This document shows positions 58,287-64,000 of a stretch of DNA of 64,000 nucleotides, in pieces. Source of the stretch: Thermoproteota archaeon (GTDB lineage: Archaea; Korarchaeota; Korarchaeia; Korarchaeales; Korarchaeaceae); NCBI GenBank assembly GCA_026986575.1, contig JALSOH010000004.1, positions 310,001 through 374,000 on the forward strand, in the 5' to 3' direction. Both the position numbers and the translations under genes were made by a program. Numbering within the stretch: position 1 is the stretch's first letter; every line of letters begins with the position of its first letter. The notes below the pieces were generated by a model. It worked only from the letters and a program-made list of their open reading frames with translations. It did not search any database and was not told where the DNA came from.

Positions 58287-58414
58287 AGGGCGAGCGGCCA
58301 TAGCGGCCGGGGACACACCCGGACTCATTCCGAACCCGGAAGTTAAGCCCGGCCGCGTTCCGCGGAGTACTGAGCTCCGTAAGGGCTCGGGAAACGCGGA
58401 AGCCGCTAAGCCCC
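58287..58414 (+). rRNA. rrf: 5S ribosomal RNA
   Basis: The segment contains the invariant 5S core CCCGGACTCATTCCGAACCCGGAAGTTAAGC, here split as CACACCCGGACTCATTCC then GAACCCGGAAGTTAAGC, and the loop CTCCGTAAGGGCTCGGGAAAC. The ends pair: GGGC, A-U and GCGGC at the 5' side match GCCGC, U-A and GCCC at the 3' side. About 128 nt is slightly long but normal. It is a stand-alone 5S gene on the plus strand, between ileS and thiI on the minus strand. Ends are accurate to about 3 nt. Confidence 0.96.
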
Positions 58415-58415
58415 C

Positions 58416-59531
58416 TTAACATGTGTGCAGCAACTCCTCCGCGCCTACCTTCTCCGCTACCTTCACGAAATCCTTCCATTTACCTCTAGTCTTCGGCTTC
58501 TTGGGGACGAACGGACAGGAAACGTCATATGATACGGACACATCGTAAGTCTCAATCTCCTTCGCCAGCTTAACTATATCGTCCTTATCCATCCCTATCA
58601 AGGGCCTGAGAATCGGCTTCTCCAAGCACCTGCTCTCTACCTCCAAGTTATCTAGGGTCTGACTCGCCACTTGGCCTAGGGAGTCACCTGTGACTATAGC
58701 GCTAGCTCCCATCTCCTTGGCCATCTTGTTGGCGATGACGAGCATCCTCCTCTTACAGAGGAGGCATGTCCACTCCCTTGCACCCCTCTCGACGAGCTCC
58801 TTCAGGGCCGACCCATGTTCTATCACCACGGGCTCGAACTTAACGCCATGGGAGTATCTCTTCAACACAGAGACTATCTCTCTGAATCCTCTCTCCTCTT
58901 CTGGTGTTTTCCTGAAGTGGACGGGTATGACTGCGGCGCCCCTCCTCATCATGAGCCAGGCGGCCACAGGGCTGTCTATACCGCTGGATATTAGGGCGAT
59001 CACTTTTCCCTGACTGCCGACGGGGAGTCCACCGTATCCCTCTATCCTCTCATCGGTGATGTAGGCCTTGCCCGCCACTATCTCTATGATTATCTCTTGG
59101 TCTGGGTTACTAAGATCGACGGGCCTTCCCGTCCTCCCCCTTATCATACCGCCTACATCCCTCGCTAACTCTATTGACGTAAGGGGAAAGTCCTTGGTGA
59201 CTCTCTGGACCCTGACGGCGAAGCTACCTTCCCTCTGAATAGCTACCGAGAGGGCCACCCTCTTAATCTCATCTATCTGGGCTTCGGTCTCGATGGAAGG
59301 ACTGTAGGACTTCACGCCGAATACCCACTTGGTGACCTCCCTGACCCGAGGATCTGACGTGTATATCACAATTCTGCTAGCTCTCTTAACGATCTTGATG
59401 AAGTGAACTCCTTCCGCCCTGAAAGTCTCCTCCAAATTCCTAATCAATAATCTCTCCATCTCTCTCCGGACATGTGAGGATTTCAGGCCTATCTCGGAAT
59501 ACCTCACTATCAAAGAGTTGAACTTATCCAA
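58416..59531 (-). CDS. thiI: tRNA 4-thiouridine synthase-type protein ThiI
   Basis: The 371-residue protein has an N-terminal ferredoxin-like plus THUMP region (SEIGLKSSHVRREMERLLIRN, IVAGKAYITDERIEGYGGLP) and a PP-loop ATP site IALISSGIDSPVAAW, then VTGDSLGQVASQTLDNL. It lacks the C-terminal rhodanese domain of bacterial ThiI, as is common in archaea. It inserts sulfur at U8 of tRNA or works in thiamine synthesis. TTG 59531 has GGTGATCC directly upstream. Its stop lies 1-2 nt from the 3' end of the 5S rRNA on the other strand. Confidence 0.93.
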   Translation of the reverse strand: MDKFNSLIVRYSEIGLKSSHVRREMERLLIRNLEETFRAEGVHFIKIVKRASRIVIYTSDPRVREVTKWVFGVKSYSPSIETEAQIDEIKRVALSVAIQREGSFAVRVQRVTKDFPLTSIELARDVGGMIRGRTGRPVDLSNPDQEIIIEIVAGKAYITDERIEGYGGLPVGSQGKVIALISSGIDSPVAAWLMMRRGAAVIPVHFRKTPEEERGFREIVSVLKRYSHGVKFEPVVIEHGSALKELVERGAREWTCLLCKRRMLVIANKMAKEMGASAIVTGDSLGQVASQTLDNLEVESRCLEKPILRPLIGMDKDDIVKLAKEIETYDVSVSYDVSCPFVPKKPKTRGKWKDFVKVAEKVGAEELLHTC

Positions 59532-59664
59532 GGGATCACCGGGCTAATTGGATGTCCTCCCAAAAATCTATCGCTGCCCATCGCAGGGGTGCCGATAAAG
59601 ATTTTACGAGCAACAGGAAGCGAAACCTTAAAGCGCCTCCGCATCTAATTAAGAGAGGAGCATC

Positions 59665-61881
59665 ATGCCCCCGATTTACTACCACTTGGAGGATTCCGAG
59701 GGAGCGGTGGAGGTGTGGTTCACTGGAGGGATCAGCAGGAAGGTGAAACACAGGCCCTACTTCTACACACTCCCAGATGAGGAGACAAAGGTTTCTGGCT
59801 TCATAGAGAAGGAGAGAGTAAGGGCTAAGGTGATGGGCGTAGAGAAGGAGCTGGTAAGGTTCTACTTCCTAGACGACAAGGCTAGGAAGAAGGCTGCCAA
59901 GAAGGTAGAGAAGCCCTTCGATCTGGACATCCCTCCTTGGTTTCAATTCTGCGTGGATCACGGGCTAATCCCGTTCTCTCAACTGGATGAGGACCTGAAA
60001 CCTGTCGGAGAACTCGTTGGCCTAGAGAACCTCAAGAAGGTCTTCTTTTCGGGACTGATATACAGCGATGAGGGTTTTCCTATAGAGGGAAAGAGCCCGG
60101 TGGTAGCAATCGCCTACGCCATCGATGATGGCCCCATAGAGACGATCGCGACGGAGGATTTGGATGATTCGACTGTGCTCAGAGAATTCATATCTATGAT
60201 TAGAACGGAGGACCCAGATGCCTTAGTTGGATACGGCCACGATGCCGACGAGTTCAAGCACATGATGGCTAGGGCCAAGCTCCACGGGATCAAACTGGCG
60301 ATAGGGAGAGACGGTTCTGAACCCCAAGAGACGGGTAGGTTCTTCAGGGGGACCATACTGGTTGAGAACAGGATAAAAGGGAGGGCCAATCTCGACATTT
60401 TTCCCATCGCTTGGAGGGATTTCCCACAACTCCCAGAGAGGACATGGTATGAGCTAGCTGACGAAATAGGTGTGGAGAGGCCCAAGGTGCTGATGAAGTT
60501 TAGAGTCGCGGAAGCTTGGAGATCTGACAGGGATGAGGCCATTAGCTACTTGAAACAGAAACTCCACACGATAAGGGAGATATACGGGAAGCTGATGGAT
60601 CATCAGGCAGAACTCTCTAAACTCACCTTGAGACCTATTCACAGACTGATCAGGACCCCAGTGGGCGAAATAGTCGAATCTTATGTCATCAGAGAGGCGA
60701 AATCCCACGGCTGGGTGTTTCCTCCAAAGGAAGCGAGGAGAGAGAGTGGATATGAGGGTGGTTACGTCTGGCTGAAATCGCCTGGCATGTACGAGGAGAT
60801 AGGCTATCTCGATTTCGCCAGTATGTACCCCTCAATCATGGCTCATCACAACATAAGCTTCGAGACTGTCGATCCCTCCCCAGAACTCTGTGAGGAAATC
60901 GAGGAGGTTGAGGTAGAGGGTGTCACTGCGAGGATCTGTAAAGATGTGAGAGGTCTTGTTCCGATACTGGTCGGAAAGCTGATGGAGGAGAGATCGGCGA
61001 TAAAGGCCAAGATGAGAGAACTCTCACCGGATGATCCCGAGTACAAGAGGTTGGATGCCCTCCAGAAGGCCGTCAAGGTCGTTACTAACGCCATGTATGG
61101 TTACATGGGGTGGACGAACGCTCTCCTCATGAATGTGAAGGCGGCTAGGATAACCTCAGCGTACGGGCGGTACTACATAAAGGAGGTGAAGGAGAGAGCC
61201 GAGTCCAAGGGACTCACCGTTATCTACATAGACACAGATGGAATTCAACTCATAGGGGGAAAGAGGGAGGACTACGAAGAGCTTCTTGAGAAGGTAAATA
61301 GGGATCTCCCCATAAGGATTGAGTTAGAGTACATTGCCGAGAGAGGGATCTACGTCGCGAAGAAGAAGTACGCACATCTGGTGGATGGCAGGCTCATCGC
61401 TAAGGGATTCGAGTTCGTCAGGAGGGACTACCCACCCATAATAAAGGAGGCCCAGAGAAAGGTGGTTGAAATGGCCCTCAGGGGGAGCGATCTGGACGAG
61501 ATAAAGGGGTTGATCAACGAGTACAGAAGCAGGATCCTAAATAAGGAGGTGAGAAAGGAGGACCTCATCATCATGGAGACAATGGGCAAGGAATTGGACA
61601 AGTTCGAGAGAAGGACTAAGGGATTCTACGTGGCGATGTGGCTACTAGAGAGGAAAGGTATAGAGGTGCATAGGGGACAGGTTCTAAGGATCCTCATAGT
61701 GAAAGGACCGGGAAGTGTTAACGAGAGAGCGAGACCAGCAGAGTTCTTCGATTTGGATGACGTAGATCTGGACTACTATGTGAAACTCCTCGATCAGGTT
61801 ATGGAGAGGACCCTATCCTCCCTCAAGAAGGTCGGAATATCCGAGAAGAGGACAGGGGGGTTGGAGGAGTGGTTCGGATGA
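59665..61881 (+). CDS. polB: Family B DNA polymerase with inactivated exonuclease motifs
   Basis: The 738-residue enzyme has all polymerase motifs: A GYLDFASMYPSIM, B KVVTNAMYGYMG, the KKKY element and C IYIDTDGIQL (Gly where Ser is usual). The 3'-5' exonuclease motifs are lost: Exo I at FSGLIYSD has no DIE, Exo II at GYGHDADEFKHM has no Asn/FD, and Exo III at YLKQKLHTIREIY has no Asp. DTDG and lost exonuclease are features linked with the archaeal PolB2/Dpo2 group, so a repair or translesion enzyme is more likely than the main replicase. CCTTAAAG (59625 region) and AGAGGAG support the ATG. Confidence 0.9.
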   Translation: MPPIYYHLEDSEGAVEVWFTGGISRKVKHRPYFYTLPDEETKVSGFIEKERVRAKVMGVEKELVRFYFLDDKARKKAAKKVEKPFDLDIPPWFQFCVDHGLIPFSQLDEDLKPVGELVGLENLKKVFFSGLIYSDEGFPIEGKSPVVAIAYAIDDGPIETIATEDLDDSTVLREFISMIRTEDPDALVGYGHDADEFKHMMARAKLHGIKLAIGRDGSEPQETGRFFRGTILVENRIKGRANLDIFPIAWRDFPQLPERTWYELADEIGVERPKVLMKFRVAEAWRSDRDEAISYLKQKLHTIREIYGKLMDHQAELSKLTLRPIHRLIRTPVGEIVESYVIREAKSHGWVFPPKEARRESGYEGGYVWLKSPGMYEEIGYLDFASMYPSIMAHHNISFETVDPSPELCEEIEEVEVEGVTARICKDVRGLVPILVGKLMEERSAIKAKMRELSPDDPEYKRLDALQKAVKVVTNAMYGYMGWTNALLMNVKAARITSAYGRYYIKEVKERAESKGLTVIYIDTDGIQLIGGKREDYEELLEKVNRDLPIRIELEYIAERGIYVAKKKYAHLVDGRLIAKGFEFVRRDYPPIIKEAQRKVVEMALRGSDLDEIKGLINEYRSRILNKEVRKEDLIIMETMGKELDKFERRTKGFYVAMWLLERKGIEVHRGQVLRILIVKGPGSVNERARPAEFFDLDDVDLDYYVKLLDQVMERTLSSLKKVGISEKRTGGLEEWFG

Positions 61882-61887
61882 CCCCCC

Positions 61888-62229
61888 TCACACCTTGAGG
61901 AACTTGAGAGGGAGCTTAGAGGATCCCCTCTTCCTGTAGGGTCTGTTCAGGGGAACGGCTATCTTCCTCTCCTCCTCTGACCTAGGTCTCACGATTCCCA
62001 AGTAGACCGCGCAACTTATGCAGTAGTACCTAGTCTCGAGCCTCTTGGATATGTAAGCCCCCTGTCTCTCCAAATCCTTCCCGAGACTTCCACCAACGGG
62101 CGACACCCATTTTGTCACCTTAACCGCCTTATCGGCCGGAACCGCTCTCCCACACTGATAGCACTGGACTATCCTCTCGTGACCAGAACCACCTAATTTC
62201 CTACCTCTGTTTTTCCTCTTCTTAGGCAT
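61888..62229 (-). CDS. rps26e: Ribosomal protein eS26
   Basis: The 113-residue small-subunit protein starts MPKKRKNRGRKLGG, followed by the zinc pair CYQCGRAVPADKAVK and the second pair YYCISCAVYLGIVRPRSEEERK, which is the eS26 pattern. It binds near the mRNA exit site. Start: ATG 62229 gives the basic N-terminus; the frame to 62310 is not part of the family. CTTTATTT about 30 nt upstream is the likely TATA. It is convergent with polB, six nt apart. Confidence 0.93.
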   Translation of the reverse strand: MPKKRKNRGRKLGGSGHERIVQCYQCGRAVPADKAVKVTKWVSPVGGSLGKDLERQGAYISKRLETRYYCISCAVYLGIVRPRSEEERKIAVPLNRPYRKRGSSKLPLKFLKV

Positions 62230-62367
62230 ACATTTCCCTAGCGAACTGAGGTGATCCGTGAAAATAAAGGTTTCCTTCTGTGCCACCCAGCAACCACAAT
62301 CAGTTGGCAAGGGATTTTGGAGATGAAGAAAGGAAATCAGAAGGAAAGGAGACCGGATGTTTGGCGA

Positions 62368-63807
62368 TCAGTAGGATCTTCCTATCCATGCCCTGTGTTT
62401 CGCTTCTCTTCCACAGATGACGCACTTCTCCCCCCTGCCCTCCAGTGCGTTTTCCTCGTACCCCAATATGCCGTATCCAATCTCTTCCTCTACCTCGTGC
62501 CCGCACTCCTCTAGACCGCACCAAGGGAACGACACGATCTTCTCACCCACGTTTTCCCTGATCTCCTCTACTGTTTCAGCATGAACTGTCCTCTTCTCAA
62601 AGTATTCCCTGGTCTGCCTCCTCATCTCCTCCTCTATTTCACCGAAAAGGGATTCAATCCTGCTCCCGAGGTCATCAAATGGAACTAGAGACCTCTCCAT
62701 CTTGTCCCTCCTGAAGAGGGTCAGAGTTCTCTCCTCGTACTCCTTCCTACCTACCTCAATCCTTACGGGGACGCCCTTCATCTCCCACTTGAAGAACTTG
62801 TATCCAGGTCTCTCATCGGTATCATCCAGCTCGACCCTGTAATCACCGGCGAGAGCGTTGTAGACCTCCTTAGCGTACTCGAGCACCTTCTCCTCATACC
62901 CCTTCGATGGTATGGGTACCACGACGATCTGAATTGGAGCAAGCTTAGGCGGGAGTTTCAATCCCCTATCGTCGCCATGGATAGCTATCAGGGCCGCTAG
63001 AGACCTCTCAGATATCCCGAAGGATGTAGTATTGACGTTCCTCTTCTGTCCGTTCTCATCCATGTACTCTAGGCCGTAGGTCCTAGCGAACAAATCACCG
63101 AAGTTTATGGCGCTTCCAAGTTCCAACGCTTTTCCGTCTGGCATTATGGTTATCAGATCGTAATTGTACTTGGCCCCAGGGAATGTGTCCCAAGGTGTGG
63201 TCTTCACCACCACATAGGGAACTAGGAGCTCCTCATAAAACTTCTTGTAGATCCACACCTCCAGCTCCACCTGCTTCACCGCATCCTCGTACGTGGCGTG
63301 GAATGTATGCCCCTCTTTAAAGAACACGATCTCCCTGACCCTCAGCATGGGCCTAGTGGCCTTAGTCTCGTATCTGTACACCGGGACGATCTGATAGATC
63401 CTAAGCGGTAAGTCCTTGTAGCTCGTTATCCACCTGTTCAGGACTTCGTACATAATGGCCTCGCTGGTTGGCCTTAATGCCAGCTTCTCCCTTATCTCCT
63501 GCTTACCCAGTCGAGTGATCCAGTAAATGGAATCCTCAAAGCCCTTGATGAATCTGAATTCCCTACTCAAAACTCCCTCCGGCACCACGCCCGGGAAGTA
63601 CACCCTCTTATGCCCAGTTTGTCTCATCAATCTCTCCATGACGTTCATCACGTTCTCCATAAGTTCATAGCCAAAGGGAAGCCATACGTACATCCCCTTG
63701 ACTGGATACCTCTCATCCAAGATTTCCGCCTTGAAGAGGACCTCATCGAACCATCTCGAGAAGTTCTCCCCCTTAGGAGTTAGTTCGAACGCTTCTCTTT
63801 CCGACAT
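62368..63807 (-). CDS. proS: Prolyl-tRNA synthetase (archaeal/eukaryotic type)
   Basis: The 479-residue class II synthetase has GMYVWLPFGYELMENVMNVMERLMRQTGH, motif 2 YRYETKATRPMLRVREIVFFKEGHTFH, the proline-site TTPWDTFPGAKYNYDLITIMPDG and motif 3 TTSFGISERSLAALIAIHGDDRGL. The C-terminal zinc domain supplies cysteines (WCGLEECG, KCVICG) and the last Tyr that folds into the active site. It charges tRNA-Pro. GAGGCGGGAAC precedes the ATG. It is downstream of a truncated gene on the same strand. Confidence 0.95.
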   Translation of the reverse strand: MSEREAFELTPKGENFSRWFDEVLFKAEILDERYPVKGMYVWLPFGYELMENVMNVMERLMRQTGHKRVYFPGVVPEGVLSREFRFIKGFEDSIYWITRLGKQEIREKLALRPTSEAIMYEVLNRWITSYKDLPLRIYQIVPVYRYETKATRPMLRVREIVFFKEGHTFHATYEDAVKQVELEVWIYKKFYEELLVPYVVVKTTPWDTFPGAKYNYDLITIMPDGKALELGSAINFGDLFARTYGLEYMDENGQKRNVNTTSFGISERSLAALIAIHGDDRGLKLPPKLAPIQIVVVPIPSKGYEEKVLEYAKEVYNALAGDYRVELDDTDERPGYKFFKWEMKGVPVRIEVGRKEYEERTLTLFRRDKMERSLVPFDDLGSRIESLFGEIEEEMRRQTREYFEKRTVHAETVEEIRENVGEKIVSFPWCGLEECGHEVEEEIGYGILGYEENALEGRGEKCVICGREAKHRAWIGRSY

Positions 63808-63845
63808 GTTCCCGCCTCGCCCTGCTCAACCTTCCGAGTAGGTCC

Positions 63846-64000
63846 CTATCTAAAAACTATGCCGATCGATCTGAGGAAGTCCTCCCTCTCAGACACCCTA
63901 AGCACATTGAATCTCATCCCAGGATTCTCCTCCTCCAACTTCCGCACGAGCTTAAGATAGATGTTCTCGAAGTCCGGCTTCATTTCCTCCAACTCCCCGA
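63846..64000 (-). CDS. C-terminal end of an unrecognised gene (runs off window)
   Basis: About 50 codons are visible, ending in SIGIVFR and TAG at 63846-63848. The readable end (GELEEMKPDFENIYLKLV, RKLEEENPGMRFNVLRVS) is charged and probably helical, with no motif I can name. It precedes proS by 38 nt on the same strand and may be cotranscribed. Confidence 0.5.
   Translation of the reverse strand, partial: GELEEMKPDFENIYLKLVRKLEEENPGMRFNVLRVSEREDFLRSIGIVFR

Noticed and set aside
62248-62259. Sequence GGATCACCTC on the minus strand, identical to a 16S rRNA 3' end
   Set aside because: It stands alone in the eS26 upstream region with no rRNA around it; chance or promoter sequence.
62232-62310. 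Longer eS26 frame
   Set aside because: It covers the promoter region; eS26 proteins start with MPKKR-like sequence.

Overview
The window is a gene-dense stretch (about 50% G+C by eye) of an archaeal chromosome. The archaeal assignment rests on gene content: RadA, a family-B DNA polymerase, Sec61-beta, ribosomal protein eS26, archaeal ApgM, Thg1-like guanylyltransferase, TtuA-type tRNA thiolase, PAC2 proteins, DUF2070, DUF354, UPF0248 and a four-subunit PorGDAB. TATA boxes about 26 nt before many start codons and strong GGTGATC-type Shine-Dalgarno (SD) sites agree. eS26 is typical of the TACK side of the archaea rather than Euryarchaeota; a Korarchaeota-like or crenarchaeal thermophile is plausible, but the exact lineage is inference. 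I see no CRISPR array, insertion sequence, integrase or obvious island; this is mostly core chromosome.

Layout. 1-2350: branched-chain amino acid ABC importer (LivK-LivH-LivM, minus). 2605-7363: ornithine carbamoyltransferase, carbamate kinase, TrpB2 and an MFS transporter. 7344-14627: YjbQ protein, a PD-(D/E)XK nuclease-like protein, HisRS, a polyamine-type binding protein with a disrupted Tat signal, HisD, a gamma-carbonic-anhydrase-like protein and a CoA-transferase. 14691-18264: a three-gene MacB-like ABC system with a secreted middle component behind repeat elements. 18281-27512: tRNA-Lys(UUU) with a downstream ORF, DUF2070, Lrp regulator, an RNA-processing-type MBL protein, the Sec61-beta/MazG/PRTase/GlyRS cluster, ThiF/CutA/phosphoesterase, UPF0248, a DsbB-like protein and a LysW-like zinc ribbon. 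27570-30669: porGDAB. 30882-36795: ECF S component, protein disulfide oxidoreductase, SurE, PPC-domain protein, SPFH protein, PAC2 and a CoA-disulfide-reductase/NADH-oxidase-like flavoprotein. 36763-46452: overlapping PAC2-PadR-DUF354 operon, ApgM, TtuA with a ubiquitin-fold partner, hexapeptide acyltransferase, RadA, Prs, Tmk and a PfkB kinase. 46504-64000: UPF0104 protein, aminotransferase, phosphodiesterase, Thg1, NifX-like protein, degenerate DHH (RecJ/Cdc45-like) protein, large surface protein, AspRS, IleRS, 5S rRNA, ThiI, PolB, eS26, ProRS and a truncated gene.

How the parts work together. Energy and carbon metabolism (Por, CoA-transferase, ApgM, OTC/carbamate kinase) suggest fermentative use of amino acids and pyruvate, in keeping with the amino acid importer. 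Translation is heavily represented: five aminoacyl-tRNA synthetases, three tRNA modification or end-processing enzymes, a tRNA, 5S rRNA and eS26. Nucleotide synthesis and DNA maintenance (Prs, Tmk, PRTase, MazG, RadA, PolB, Cdc45-like) form a second group.

No single novel multi-gene system stands out. The most unusual signals are: (1) a Tat signal peptide separated from its coupled start codon by one nucleotide at a CTC TAG site; (2) three genes (cutA, porG, radA) whose family-correct start lies on a near-cognate codon, CTG, CTG and perhaps ATA, each with a well-placed SD; (3) repeated use of one near-palindromic TATA element for two divergent genes, including two leaderless genes 52 nt apart; (4) reciprocal promoters buried in each other's coding sequence at about 41700-41765; (5) a B-family polymerase that keeps its polymerase motifs but has lost all three exonuclease motifs.
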